From the NCBI RefSeq assembly GCF_013204855.1, contig NZ_JABMKZ010000028.1, positions 48,054 to 112,053 on the forward strand: 64,000 nucleotides of DNA, given 5' to 3'. Made by a program: the position numbers and the translations under genes. Positions 24,899 through 35,500 of this stretch are shown here, in pieces. Source of the stretch: Paenibacillus alba (GTDB lineage Bacteria > Bacillota > Bacilli > Paenibacillales > NBRC-103111). The first letter of the stretch is position 1; the number at the start of each line of letters is the position of its first letter. Below the pieces are notes generated by a model that was given only the letters and a program-made list of their open reading frames with translations, was not told the DNA's origin and did no database searches.

Positions 24899-25237
24899 AT
24901 GAAGAATACGATTAGCAATTATTTAAATCTCGTTGCTACAGTAAATACAATCATACTGACTATTATTTTTTTGTTTTTCAATCCCTACAAACAAGAAGAC
25001 ATAAATTTAGGACATGTTATTTCACTTACTTGCTTGCTCATCTTGCCTTCGATTGTGAGTCTTTTGTTCTCTCTTATGAATAAGAAACTGCTAGCCATTA
25101 TTGCCGCAATTATTACATTGCCATTGTGCTTATATTTTGGGGTTGCTAAGTTTCCAAGTGTATTCAACCTTTACTTATTAACACCAATTCTTTATTTACT
25201 TGGAACCAAATTTAAATTCTTTAGTGAGAAAATTTGA
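24899..25237 (+). CDS. small multi-pass membrane protein, unknown
   Basis: A 112-residue hydrophobic protein with about four transmembrane segments and few charged residues. AAAGGAG lies before the ATG at 24899; an in-frame ATG 21 codons upstream lacks a site. Not recognised. It is monocistronic, with its own terminator and a Spo0A-box-like motif upstream. Confidence 0.6.
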   Translation: MKNTISNYLNLVATVNTIILTIIFLFFNPYKQEDINLGHVISLTCLLILPSIVSLLFSLMNKKLLAIIAAIITLPLCLYFGVAKFPSVFNLYLLTPILYLLGTKFKFFSEKI

Positions 25238-25244
25238 TAAGAAG

Positions 25245-25285
25245 CAAAAAGGAGACTGCATCCATACATGCAAATCTCCTTTTTG
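25245..25285 (+). terminator. Rho-independent terminator
   Basis: An 11-bp stem (25245-25255 with 25275-25285) followed by five Ts ends the small membrane-protein gene. It may also serve the convergent MORN gene. Confidence 0.75.
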
Positions 25286-25329
25286 TTTTTAATAATTTCC
25301 ATTGGGTCCTTTCAATCCGCCTAAAAAAG

Positions 25330-26466
25330 TTACTTCAATATATCACCCTTTGTCGGAATACGGACTCCCTGTGGCACATTAAAGGAAGATACGCCGGAAG
25401 ACTGCTGTACGCCAGGATTCCGGATCGCGATGCTGATCTTCAGATTGGTACTTCCCAAATAGCTTGTTCCGTTGCCTGTTGGTATATTTTCTACAACTTC
25501 TCCTTCATACGCAAGCTTGCCATTATCGTACATCTTGCCGGTTCCGTTGGCATTTCCATCCACGAAATCACCGTCGTAGGCAATCGCGCCATTCATATAA
25601 AATTTGCCTTTACCCTGATAAATACCATCCTGATGTTCGCCATCATAATAAAGCGTTCCATATTCGTAGAACTTGCCTTTCCCTGACATGACACCAGATG
25701 TGAACTGGCCTACATACTTATCCCGCTCATCGTCGGAAATAAATGTGCCCGTTCCGTTGTACGTACCGTTCTTGAACGTTCCCGAATACCTTGTTTTTCC
25801 ATTCGGATGGTATTCAATTCCCGTTCCTTCAGGAATGACCGAATCTGGGGTAACCTGCCCTGCGTATTGCAGATAGCCTTCGGGAGCATAAATTTTGGCA
25901 TCTCCCAATTTATTATTATCTGGACGTGTCATTTCCGAATACAAGCTGCCGTCCTTGTTGTAACCTATGTCTTGAATGACTCCATTGACCCTTTTTCCTT
26001 CTGAGCGCAGTTTCCCGTCCTCGAAAAACGTTTTGCCGACCAGATTGGCTTTCCCATTCACGAATTCACCTTCATAACGCTTTTGTCCGTTCGGGTAATA
26101 AGCTGCCCCTTGTCCATGCGCCACACCATTAACTACCTCACCTATGTATTTGTATGTTATATCAGACATTTTGACCGTCGTTTCTTTCACAGCTGCGCCA
26201 GGCTTATCGGCTTTGGCAGGCACTGACGATGTAGCCGCTGGCATGCTGGCAGTTGCTGCTCCATTCTCTCCAGCCTTGGAGGCGCTGTCCGGCAACTTTT
26301 CATTGGCAAGGACAGTTGAAGCGTTCTGACCAGGAGGTATGGAGGAAGATGGTTCAGACTTTACGTAGACAGGCTGGTCCGTGATTTTCTCATACAGTTT
26401 GTAGCCCAATGTTCCACTAATAGCAAGAAGCGAAACTAACAACAAAATAGCGAGCACATTTCTCAT
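25330..26466 (-). CDS. MORN-repeat protein with N-terminal membrane anchor
   Basis: A 378-residue protein with an N-terminal transmembrane helix (about 4-24), a Ser/Ala/Pro-rich linker (to about 100) and then some eight to ten MORN repeats (pattern Y.G.F.NG...G.G....G), for example YVGQFTSGVMSGKGKFYEYG and YDGDFVDGNANGTGKMYDNG. Its extracellular location is inferred from the helix and linker. MORN repeats form a beta scaffold for lipid or protein binding. GAGGTG precedes the ATG. Specific role unknown. Confidence 0.85.
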   Translation of the reverse strand: MRNVLAILLLVSLLAISGTLGYKLYEKITDQPVYVKSEPSSSIPPGQNASTVLANEKLPDSASKAGENGAATASMPAATSSVPAKADKPGAAVKETTVKMSDITYKYIGEVVNGVAHGQGAAYYPNGQKRYEGEFVNGKANLVGKTFFEDGKLRSEGKRVNGVIQDIGYNKDGSLYSEMTRPDNNKLGDAKIYAPEGYLQYAGQVTPDSVIPEGTGIEYHPNGKTRYSGTFKNGTYNGTGTFISDDERDKYVGQFTSGVMSGKGKFYEYGTLYYDGEHQDGIYQGKGKFYMNGAIAYDGDFVDGNANGTGKMYDNGKLAYEGEVVENIPTGNGTSYLGSTNLKISIAIRNPGVQQSSGVSSFNVPQGVRIPTKGDILK

Positions 26467-26623
26467 GATGTCACCTCAAAGATTATTTAATTGGGGACCT
26501 CATCTACGCGAAAGAAATACATATAATCCCACATAGACAATGACCACTTTTCTACGTTAGCATACTAAATGTGATTTTGAAAGTATCATAGGGGTGTTTG
26601 CTGTTCGGCAAAAAAACAAAAAA

Positions 26624-26640
26624 CCTCTCATCTTGAGAGG
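26624..26640 (-). terminator. Rho-independent terminator
   Basis: CCTCTCA/TGAGAGG stem with a three-base loop, followed on the minus strand by TTTTTTGTTTTTTTT. It ends the small zinc-ribbon gene. Confidence 0.8.
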
Positions 26641-26692
26641 CTGTGAAGACCTGCTAATCTCGTGATTGAGTCGCTGCGCTATCTTGCAACAA

Positions 26693-26863
26693 CTATTGTG
26701 ATTGCTTTAATGAATTTTTAGCCTTGCATATGGGGCATCTATCGTTATTATGCTTATACGTGTATACTGCGCCATGCTGAAGGGCCTCTACTATCGCCAT
26801 GAACATTACGTCATGCTCTTTAGTTTTATATTCACATTTATTGCAGTAGACATATGCTTTCAA
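26693..26863 (-). CDS. small zinc-ribbon protein
   Basis: A 56-residue protein with two CxxC pairs (CNKC and CPIC) about 36 residues apart, a typical zinc-ribbon spacing. GGGAGG is eight to nine bases before the TTG at 26863, so this start was preferred over an ATG seven codons upstream that contains the ribosome binding site. It may bind nucleic acid or protein; function unknown. Confidence 0.6.
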   Translation of the reverse strand: MKAYVYCNKCEYKTKEHDVMFMAIVEALQHGAVYTYKHNNDRCPICKAKNSLKQSQ

Positions 26864-26930
26864 AATTAGTTTCCTCCCATACACGAAGGAGAGTCAAGAC
26901 ACTCCCAGATGTTTTATCTGCTCATGGCCC

Positions 26931-27575
26931 TCACTTTACATTCTCAAACCTCGTTAAAATCCCGTCCGAACGATTCAAATGAAAATAGGTGATAAAGTTG
27001 TCTAGCGAGGAATCGCCACTTTTCAGTTTCTTAAGCATTTTCCGGCTTCGCTTCAAAATATAATCTTTATGATCAATAGAAAAAACAAATCCTAAGCCAG
27101 ATGTCATGCTAAATCCCTCAAGATCGAGCACTCGTGTGTAGATCAGAGGACTGCTTATTGTGTTGCTGCTTAAACTAATATCGATGATTTTAATAGGCTC
27201 GTCTGAGTCACTCAAAATGTCATTTAGCATAAGCACCCCTTCCATCTTATCGACGTGTATGACCTCGTATAAGGAGGCCTTTGATTGCAGCATTGCCGCT
27301 ATCAAGTCGTTCTCGATCTGATTCTCTGAGGAATAGTTCTCCGCGAAACGTGATAATATATTCTTTCCAGCACGGAATTTTTCATAAATATTAAAGTCAT
27401 ATAGAGCATCATTCTCAGTCTCATGTTCAATAACCACCTGATCCCGGTTGTTAAGCATGCCCAAAATATGAGCGGCTTGCTTGAAATCAACTTCAGCAAC
27501 GTAATCATTTAAAATTTTTGTATGCAGTTCTATTAGTGTTTGTCTATATTGCTTGTACCGCTCGATGTTGTCCAA
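26931..27575 (-). CDS. hypothetical cytoplasmic protein
   Basis: A 214-residue soluble protein starting with TTG, with GGAGG well placed before it. The N-terminal half is helical and charged, and the C-terminal half is mixed alpha/beta. No signal peptide, membrane segment or motif is recognised. It lies upstream of the zinc-ribbon gene on the same strand (68-base gap), so they may be cotranscribed. Confidence 0.55.
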   Translation of the reverse strand: MDNIERYKQYRQTLIELHTKILNDYVAEVDFKQAAHILGMLNNRDQVVIEHETENDALYDFNIYEKFRAGKNILSRFAENYSSENQIENDLIAAMLQSKASLYEVIHVDKMEGVLMLNDILSDSDEPIKIIDISLSSNTISSPLIYTRVLDLEGFSMTSGLGFVFSIDHKDYILKRSRKMLKKLKSGDSSLDNFITYFHLNRSDGILTRFENVK

Positions 27576-27734
27576 TGTTATTCCTCCATTCTAAATTCAG
27601 TACCATTTAATAACCGCGGTGCTAGATACCTTAACATAATCCTTCTTTTAACACTATGAAAAACCCTTCTTTATGCGCTGCGCAAAATATCTGTTCTATT
27701 AAATAAATTTGACGAAATCGGTGGAAAAGAAAAA

Positions 27735-27755
27735 AACCTCTCATATAGAGAGGTT
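27735..27755 (-). terminator. Rho-independent terminator
   Basis: AACCTCTC/GAGAGGTT stem (27735-27742 with 27748-27755) followed on the minus strand by a T run. It ends the 27768-28025 gene and resembles the terminator at 26624. Confidence 0.8.
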
Positions 27756-27767
27756 GAGTAGATCCTA

Positions 27768-28025
27768 TTACTCCATTAACCCTTTGAGCTTATTGTCCAA
27801 AATCCCCTTCTCCAGCCTCAAATGAAGCAATTCCGTATCCAAGTCCTGACCTATGGTATGAACCGAAGTAACAATGTCCTCTGCTGTAAGCAAGTGAATA
27901 GAATCTGCCTTCTCGGAGATGTACGTCAGGATAACTTCTATGAATTCTTTGCACACGTTGATTCTTTGTATGAGTATTTGTTCTTCTTTAATGGTTTCAT
28001 TGTATTTGGCAAGGATATCGTTCAT
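27768..28025 (-). CDS. small helical protein, unknown
   Basis: An 85-residue, probably coiled-coil protein (MNDILAKYNETIKEEQILIQ...). The start is at ATG 28025, preceded by GGAGGTG; the longer frame lacks such a site. Monocistronic with its own terminator. Not recognised. Confidence 0.55.
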   Translation of the reverse strand: MNDILAKYNETIKEEQILIQRINVCKEFIEVILTYISEKADSIHLLTAEDIVTSVHTIGQDLDTELLHLRLEKGILDNKLKGLME

Positions 28026-28286
28026 GTGGCTCACCTCCGATGATAGGCAATGTTTAACCAACTTCTTTTCTGTTAATGCTGAGTTTAGTAGCTCACAATA
28101 GCTATCGTGCAGGCTCCTACGAAAATGAGGAAATGATCTCCTTTCTGTATCATTCTTTGTAAATCCAGTTAATTGGTACTTCTTTGTATAAGGTATTACT
28201 TATAAGTGTAATTATTAATAATATACACTATAACAGGTCTGTTTGCTACATTATTTAAAACCTACTCTATTACTGAGGTGGTTATT

Positions 28287-28634
28287 TTGGGTAACTTACG
28301 TAAATTAGTTGGCGAACGAGTCCGAATGGTTCGAAAACAAAGAGGATTTTCACAAGAAAAGCTCGGAGAACTGGCTCTATTGAAGAATTCATATATTGGG
28401 GATGTTGAAAGAGGCACTCGGAACATCTCACTCGACTCACTGGATAAAATCATAACCGCTCTTGATATGGATCTTGGAGCTTTCTTTAACTTTGATGAGA
28501 TTGATGTTACATCCAATGATTTTGATAAAACGGCAGTGTTAGAGGTACATAAACAATTCCTTGAAGATAGAAGCGTTGATGAAATTAAGTTGATACATAA
28601 AATATCTAGAGATATTTTACTTACGAAAAAATGA
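28287..28634 (+). CDS. XRE-family helix-turn-helix regulator
   Basis: A 115-residue protein with an N-terminal Cro/CI-type helix-turn-helix (RVRMVRKQRGFSQEKLGELA, then IGDVERGTRNISLDSLDKII) and a C-terminal helical tail (about 75-115). The start is TTG 28287 because the GTG at 28278 is itself part of the GAGGTG ribosome binding site. It sits next to the defence island and could control it, although no operator could be identified. Confidence 0.88.
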   Translation: MGNLRKLVGERVRMVRKQRGFSQEKLGELALLKNSYIGDVERGTRNISLDSLDKIITALDMDLGAFFNFDEIDVTSNDFDKTAVLEVHKQFLEDRSVDEIKLIHKISRDILLTKK

Positions 28635-28638
28635 AATC

Positions 28639-28678
28639 AAAAGAGCGACATCGAATTGGGTTTCGAGGTCGCTCTTTT
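28639..28678 (+). terminator. Rho-independent terminator
   Basis: An 11-bp stem (28639-28649 with 28668-28678) extended by TCGAA/TTCGA after one mismatch ends the XRE gene. Closely similar to the terminator at 24254. Confidence 0.7.
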
Positions 28679-28771
28679 CTAAGTTAGAATGGATTTATCC
28701 TGTTATTTGAACCTCATTAAATTAAAGCTATAATATAAGTACATCTAAATTAGAGTAGGAGATTACAAAAC

Positions 28772-29155
28772 ATGAAAAAAGTCGATGTTGTCGGCGCAGT
28801 TATTTATAATGAAAAGAACGAAGTGCTATGTGCACTCCGCTCTCAACAAATGTCATTGCCTGGTTATTGGGAGTTCCCTGGAGGGAAGATTGAAGACAAT
28901 GAAACCCCTCAAGAAAGCCTAGCTCGTGAAATTAAAGAAGAATTAAACTGTACAATTGAGGTAGGCGAACTTGTTGCCGATGCTACTCATGAGTATCCCA
29001 ACGTTATTGTTAGATTAATTACTTATAAAGCTAAAATTATCGATGGCGATGCAGTTGCCAGTGAGCACGAGAAATTACTTTGGTTGCCTTTAACTAAACT
29101 TAAAGAGCTGGAGTGGGCACCTGCCGATCTACCCACCCTCGCAGTCATTTGCTAA
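28772..29155 (+). CDS. Nudix hydrolase (MutT-like)
   Basis: A 127-residue NTP pyrophosphohydrolase. The Nudix box Gx5Ex7REUxEE is complete (Gly38 to Glu57: GKIEDNETPQESLAREIKEE), preceded by PGYWEFPGG as in MutT/NudG-type enzymes that clean 8-oxo- or modified (d)NTPs. AGGAG precedes the ATG. It ends only seven bases from the end of the convergent DUF3427 helicase gene. Nudix enzymes are often encoded with such helicases, so it may belong functionally to the island. Confidence 0.92.
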   Translation: MKKVDVVGAVIYNEKNEVLCALRSQQMSLPGYWEFPGGKIEDNETPQESLAREIKEELNCTIEVGELVADATHEYPNVIVRLITYKAKIIDGDAVASEHEKLLWLPLTKLKELEWAPADLPTLAVIC

Positions 29156-29162
29156 TCAATCA

Positions 29163-32100
29163 TTAGCGGATAAAATCAGTGTACATGGCTTCCGGAATAG
29201 GATCATGTAATTTCCAAGTGATATTCATCGGTTTATCACCATGGCTATTCACATAATCGATTTCACCTAGATAAGTAAAGGGTAGAACTTCGTTATGCAT
29301 CTTTTCAAATTTTCTAACGAATAAGTGTATATGAATTCCCTTACTGGTGTGATGAATAAACTCTTGTCCGCGTTGAGATTCGTGAGAAGTTGCATTTTGA
29401 CTTTGCCAATGGAAGTGTTGCTGATCTACAAAATAGTCATGGTACAGTAAGTGATCGGCAACCTTCTCCCCTTTATTCAAATTAATAAAGAGTAAGTAAT
29501 GATCCCCAACCCGACTTACCCCCTCTCGCCAAGTACCTTCTTTCGCAGGTGACTCAAACAAGTAGATGAGATCATTTCTTGTGTAATTTTGATACCGCAC
29601 TACATTCTTCTGACTTTCAAAAAACACATCCGGTCTATAGAACCTTCTAAATTCAGCCAAGCCATATTCTAAGCGATCTTTAATATAATTAAATAACTCC
29701 TTATTTGCCTTAATCTGCTGTAAAATAGCTGACCCAGTGAAACTACCACTATCATAACTCCCAAAAGACCAAGTCTGTTTAGCCAGCTTCGTTGCCAGCT
29801 TTTCCATAGCTTTATCAATCTTGTTACCTTGTACTTCCTCTGAAACACGTATTCCGAATCTATAGCCTAAATCATCTATCACATCGCCGCTTGTAATAGT
29901 TCCCTTCTCAAAAGCTGCGGAAATAACTGAAAACTCATAAGGCCATTTGAGTGGCAACATATCTTCTAATCTTTGAACTACTTCCAACATTACATTACTA
30001 TTCAATAGGTCTACGTCGAATGAATTAACATCCTTCATCTTCTTTTTAGTTTCGACCCACGAGCCATATTTCGCTATAAAAAAGTGTAAGCTAGGAGCTC
30101 CATCATAGTATAGGAAGTCATTTAGTTCGGGCGAATAACCCAACTCTCTCTTAAATTGGTTATAAAGCTCCATAAGTAGCAGGTCTCGATCCATACGAAT
30201 ATTCTCAATCTTCTTGAGAATTTCTTTCCGCGAAACCTCTTCTAAATCTACGAAGCAGCCATCTGGTAAGTCGGCAAACTCAGTTTCGATAGCGATTCGC
30301 AATGAATCCCGGTCAAATGCTTTATGATTATGTTGATCAGATAGGGCTAGCGGCACAATAAATGATTTTTGATAATTCCCAATGAAATCTAAAATGGTTA
30401 CATATTCTTTCCCTGCGACTTTCCGCAATCCTCGACCAAGTTGTTGTATAAATATAGTGGCCGATTCCGTCGGTCGCAAGAATAAAATCAAATTCACCTT
30501 AGGAATATCCACACCTTCATTGAAAATATTTACTGTAAATATGATTTGAAGGGGATCACTATCGTTTTCCAACTTACTAATGATATCTTGCCTTTCGTCC
30601 GGAGAATCGTTACCTGTTAGACAAGCTGCCATATAGCCTCGACTTGTAAACTCATCCGTCATATAACGAGCATGTTCAATTGAAGCGCAGAAACCCAAAG
30701 CCGTCATAACATTACCATCATGTCCAAACTTGTTAATCATATTAATTACATAATCAACACGTTCATGCGTGTTCAGAGCACGTACTAGCTCCTTTTCAGC
30801 AAATTGACCGTTACTTAGCACTTCAATCTGTGCATAATCAATCGTAGGGTCACTCAAACCAAAATACCGAAAAGGTGTTAAGAGCCCTTCTTTAAGTGCA
30901 TCCCTTAAACGAATTTCATATACGACATTATTATCACAAATTGCTAGAACATCCCTGCCGTCCATGCGATCCGGGGTTGCCGTAAGCCCTAGTAAGAACT
31001 TAGGTTTAAAATAATCAATTACCCTTCTATAGGTAGCTGCTTCAGCATGATGAAATTCATCAACGATAATATAATCAAAATAATCAGGCGTAAATTTCTC
31101 TAACACACCATCTCTAGAAAGAGTCTGAACAGTACTGAATAAGTACGGTTTATCCCAATCTTTCTCAATTCCAGTGAGCTTACCGCATAAATTATTAGCA
31201 TCATCAAATATCTTTGCAAATGTTTTTCTAGAACTCTCTAGTATTTCATCTCTATGGGCAAGAAATAATACCCTATCCGCCCCGAAATTCTTCACGTCAA
31301 AAGCAGAAAGATACGTTTTACCAGTTCCAGTCGCAGCTATGACAACGCCCTTGTTGTGACCATTTAATCTAGTCTGCTCGAGTGCATGAAGGGCTCCCTC
31401 TTGCATTTTATTCGGTAAAATCTCCTTCTTTGTTGGGCTGTTGTCGTCATTCATAACATTTACCAGATCAACATGTTGCGCGGCTAAGTATGGATTGACT
31501 AACATAATTTTTTTATTGTTGTATTCATGTTCATAAGCTGTAATCAAATCTAAACTAAGCTGGATCGCCCTCTGATCATCCCAATACATTTGGAACGTTT
31601 TTCTGGCATTCTCATAGATCGAATAATACGTATCCCCTGGTAATTTCACATTCCACTCATGGCCTGTCTGTAGCGCTGAGTACGTTAAATTAGAAGAACC
31701 AATTATCACCGTATTTAGACTTGATTTACGCTCGAACATATATGCTTTGGTATGGAAAGATACTCGACCAGAGTCAAATACTTTTGTCTCCACATTTGGC
31801 ATCTCTAATAAGCGACGAAGCGCTTTAGGCTCTGTAATCTTGAGATAAGTTGATGTTAATATCTTAACTTTCTTGGTTGGATCTTCTCTTCTTAGATCAT
31901 CTAGGGCTCTAATTAGCAGTTGTAGTCCTGACCACCGCACAAAACTAACCATAAAAAACGCATTGTCCGCGGTTAACAACTCATATTTAAGGGCCTTAAA
32001 TAAATGTATAGGGTCCGCAGTTGAATTCGTTAGTAGAAGCGGATGCGATAGGAATAATTCAGGATACATCGGCAATGAAATATCATCATTCCTGTAATGA

Positions 32101-32357
32101 ATTGCTTTGAGCGGCATATCCAAGTCATATGAGGCCAAATCAGGAATGATTGCCCTTAGTTGGTTCGTTAATTCTAGTATTTTAGCGTGTTGGTTTTGAT
32201 CTGCTAAATATCTGAACGATTTACTGATATCCTTCATGACTTGTTGTATTAATGCGTTGTTATGATTCTGTGGTAGGAGGTTATATGTAATTTGATTGGA
32301 GGGATATTCTTTGTTTTTATGTAATATCTCTTCGAAAACTCCTTGATGCTCTCTCAC
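29163..32357 (-). CDS. PLD-DEAD helicase-DUF3427 protein
   Basis: A 1064-residue multidomain enzyme. An N-terminal phospholipase-D-type nuclease domain carries the HxK motif FHTKAYMF and the GSSNLT follow-up (about residues 195-220). An SF2 helicase core has Walker A AATGTGKT (about 342), DEFHH (about 434), LTATPDRMDG and QQLGRGLRK, and a DUF3427 C-terminal region follows. Start: GTG 32357, six bases after AGGAGG; the longer frame adds 40 residues without support. Such proteins occur in defence and DNA-repair neighbourhoods. It has its own candidate promoter and is the last gene of the island. Confidence 0.9.
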   Translation of the reverse strand: MREHQGVFEEILHKNKEYPSNQITYNLLPQNHNNALIQQVMKDISKSFRYLADQNQHAKILELTNQLRAIIPDLASYDLDMPLKAIHYRNDDISLPMYPELFLSHPLLLTNSTADPIHLFKALKYELLTADNAFFMVSFVRWSGLQLLIRALDDLRREDPTKKVKILTSTYLKITEPKALRRLLEMPNVETKVFDSGRVSFHTKAYMFERKSSLNTVIIGSSNLTYSALQTGHEWNVKLPGDTYYSIYENARKTFQMYWDDQRAIQLSLDLITAYEHEYNNKKIMLVNPYLAAQHVDLVNVMNDDNSPTKKEILPNKMQEGALHALEQTRLNGHNKGVVIAATGTGKTYLSAFDVKNFGADRVLFLAHRDEILESSRKTFAKIFDDANNLCGKLTGIEKDWDKPYLFSTVQTLSRDGVLEKFTPDYFDYIIVDEFHHAEAATYRRVIDYFKPKFLLGLTATPDRMDGRDVLAICDNNVVYEIRLRDALKEGLLTPFRYFGLSDPTIDYAQIEVLSNGQFAEKELVRALNTHERVDYVINMINKFGHDGNVMTALGFCASIEHARYMTDEFTSRGYMAACLTGNDSPDERQDIISKLENDSDPLQIIFTVNIFNEGVDIPKVNLILFLRPTESATIFIQQLGRGLRKVAGKEYVTILDFIGNYQKSFIVPLALSDQHNHKAFDRDSLRIAIETEFADLPDGCFVDLEEVSRKEILKKIENIRMDRDLLLMELYNQFKRELGYSPELNDFLYYDGAPSLHFFIAKYGSWVETKKKMKDVNSFDVDLLNSNVMLEVVQRLEDMLPLKWPYEFSVISAAFEKGTITSGDVIDDLGYRFGIRVSEEVQGNKIDKAMEKLATKLAKQTWSFGSYDSGSFTGSAILQQIKANKELFNYIKDRLEYGLAEFRRFYRPDVFFESQKNVVRYQNYTRNDLIYLFESPAKEGTWREGVSRVGDHYLLFINLNKGEKVADHLLYHDYFVDQQHFHWQSQNATSHESQRGQEFIHHTSKGIHIHLFVRKFEKMHNEVLPFTYLGEIDYVNSHGDKPMNITWKLHDPIPEAMYTDFIR

Positions 32358-32394
32358 GTTGTTCCTCCTAGAATTAGAAAATGCTTCCTGTTTT

Positions 32395-32422
32395 ATTATA
32401 CTGGATATAATGGGATATGGAA
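32395..32422 (-). promoter_or_regulatory. candidate promoter of the DUF3427 helicase
   Basis: On the minus strand TTCCAT (32422-32417), a 16-base spacer and TATAAT (32400-32395) lie about 38 bases before the GTG start. Confidence 0.5.
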
Positions 32423-32526
32423 TAAAGAATCGTTCTATTCGACTGGCTGTTCCTCTTTTAATTGATTTATTTCTCAATCGTATGACACTATGCTGTTGGT
32501 GAACTAGGTTTAATCGCCGCTATATG

Positions 32527-32580
32527 AAGACGAAAGGGCTTACTCCAAGGAGGATTCTTCATCCGTCCCTAGAATAAAGC
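32527..32580 (-). terminator. weak hairpin after the SF1 helicase gene
   Basis: An 8-bp AGGGCTTA/TAAAGCCCT-type pairing with a large loop, followed on the minus strand by TTTCGTCTT, lies in the gap after the stop at 32596. It may partly terminate transcription before the DUF3427 gene. Confidence 0.35.
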
Positions 32581-32595
32581 CCTAACTAACAAGAC

Positions 32596-35500
32596 TTACA
32601 ATCCAAATTTCACCTTTACATATTCAATGGCTTGTTTATCAGTAATAAGATAACTTATTTCCTCACGAGCTTGCCTTCCTGTATTAGATAGCCAATTATG
32701 AGAGCCAATAAATAGAATCTTGTTATCAATTAACATTACTTTTGTATGAAGAGGAGGTGTATATGCAAGTCCTTGGCCTATGATACCACGCAATTCTTTT
32801 AGAGCTGTTTTAGTTGCATCCTTATTACTGAAACTATAATTATCCCGTTCTACTATTTTATCAATATCATCGATCGTAAACTTAGTTTTTTGATAACCGA
32901 AACGGACACGAATATCTACTTTACGGTCTTGAGCAGCTTTTAATAATGTGAAAAATGATGCATTCATGACAGTGCTGCTAGTCCAAGGGGACACAATGCC
33001 TAGAGACTCTCGGCAATATTCTAATGCTTTGGTCATTAATCCGTGATGCTTCTTAGGATTCAATAATACATTATTATTCAGTTCACTGTTTATTACCTCA
33101 ATAAAGCGTGAATCCACATCGCTGATCCCGATTTCATCCCGATATATAGCATAAGCAACATTCCGCATGCTATCAGTAACACCTTGCTCATATTCTTCGT
33201 TGAACAGGCTGTAGATAAGACCATTCTTTTGAATAGCTTGGATGGCAAGTTCCAAATAGTTTGCACTGGCCAAACCGGTCTCTAGATTACCTACAAAAAT
33301 AAATTGTTCCTTTGCTCTCGAAAAGGCTACATTCAGCATATTAGGTTTATTGCCAATAACATAAGAAAGCCCCAAGTTTTTTGCATGAATACCATCCACT
33401 ACTGAACTAAAGAGAATGAACCTCTTTTCTTTCCCCTGAAATGTATGAACAGTCCCTATTTCAATACCAGTTATAGCCGATGCTAATTCACGCGCTTGAG
33501 CTGAAAATGGTGTAATGATACCAATATTATTACGAATATCCACTCCATATTTCTCAACAAGCATTTCTACAATTCTTTGACACGCCCTTATCTCTGATCT
33601 GTTACGATGCGCATATTGATCTTTAAGTCCTCTAATATCAAATGCAACCAAGTTAGCTCCAAAAAGTTTATCCAGGTTATCTGCTTTGGTGAGATGAAGC
33701 ATCTCGTTATAAACATGGAAATTAGAAAACTTCATTATATTTGATTCACAGCGTCTGTGTTCATCAAGAATAACTCCCTTTTTCTTATTTCCCATGTATT
33801 CGAAAAAATCTCCTCCCCGATCTGCGTAGTCCTGAGCATTATTTTTCAAAACACATATTTTGTCATGTAAATGTTCATCAACTTTACTTTCTTCAATTAA
33901 ATTCATAGTAAATGGACGAACTGGTTCTAACTGTTCGGGATCCCCCACCACTACAGCTTTTCGAGCTCGAAATAAAGGCGCACATAAATAATGCGGCATT
34001 ATTTGCCCAGCCTCATCAACAAACAAGGTATCAATTAGCTCAGGAAGTTGTTGAAATAGATTTTCAGAAAAAGAATGCAACGTAGTGGTAGCGACTGGAA
34101 AACACAAAAAGAATGTCTCCCATATTGCTTTAATACCCTCTTGATAATTATCCAATCTTTTGCCTTTTTCGCTATAAAATGCCTGAAACCATCTTTGTTG
34201 CTCTCCCATTTTTTCTAAATTAAATATAATTTCTTTACGATGCTCGATAATATATTGTTCATTCACCTTTAACGCTAATTCAAATAGGTGTTTACGATGA
34301 TTTACAACTATTGGAGTGTTAGTTAACTCGTAGTAAGAAAATTTAATTACGGAAGGGAGTTGTAATCGTTTAATTAATTCTGATTCTTGCTGAGAAAGAG
34401 ATTGAAGAGAACTTAAACGATCATTCAGTTTTGTTATCACGGTTTCAAGTTCATCTATCTTCTGGTTGGTCTCATTCATTTTCTCAGAAGTACTACTTAT
34501 TTCAATTTGAAGCGTAGGATGATTTTGTTTGTAATCATCTATAACACTATTACACTTTTCTATTTCTTGTTGCAATGGTTGGATACGTATCTCTTGTATG
34601 AAATCTAAGGATGGATTAATTTTTTTAAATCTCTTTCGTTTAGGCAATAAGAAAAAAAGGGAATTAGGAAATTTACTCCAATTCGTTAGCAGTTGTTTAT
34701 CATCATATGCTTGACGTAGATTATCCGTGGCTACCTCTTTTTCTTCTTTCCGAATACGATGTTCATCTTCAATTTCTTTAAACTCTTCCTCTTTTATACC
34801 CTTATGCTTTCTTAATAGTTCTAGTGCAATAGTAGACTCTTCTAACTCTAAAGCAATTCTCTCTATTTCATTGCTGCACTTAGTAATACTTAAATTAAGA
34901 TCTCGGTTATCGTCTAGAATCGCTGTTGAAAGACAATGCTGAAGTAAATCCCAAAACTTGATAATGTTTTGCTGAAGGTCATCGAGCTCATCCATAGAAT
35001 TTTTGAAATGAGCGCGGACTGCCTCATTCTTCAAAGATTCAATTTGAGAATGTTTGAGTCCTTTCTGTAATCGATTAAAAATTTTATGCCGAAACTCATT
35101 CATATTTGACATATTCCCTAAACGTGCACAAAAAAAGCCAGATGCTACAGATTTAACATTGTCCTGTGACAAAGAGATAAATCCTGTTGGATTTTCTAAA
35201 GCTTCATCATCTCCAACATATTCTCCAATTTCATCATCTAGAAATTCATCTAATGGAAAATCTCCTTCAACTGAAAGTAAGCTTAATGAAGTGAATAAAT
35301 CTACTTCTTCTGATAACTCAATACCTATATTATCGACAGCTTTGTTGTTTGTACTGGTAATTACAATAGAGTATGGGTTCCTACCACCAAACGGAGATCG
35401 ATAATGCTCCCTTTTTTGACCCTCATCAACTAACTCCCATGGTTGATCCCATTTTTCAATTAGAAGCCTAGCTTTTCGCACCATATAATCAGCAATCATT

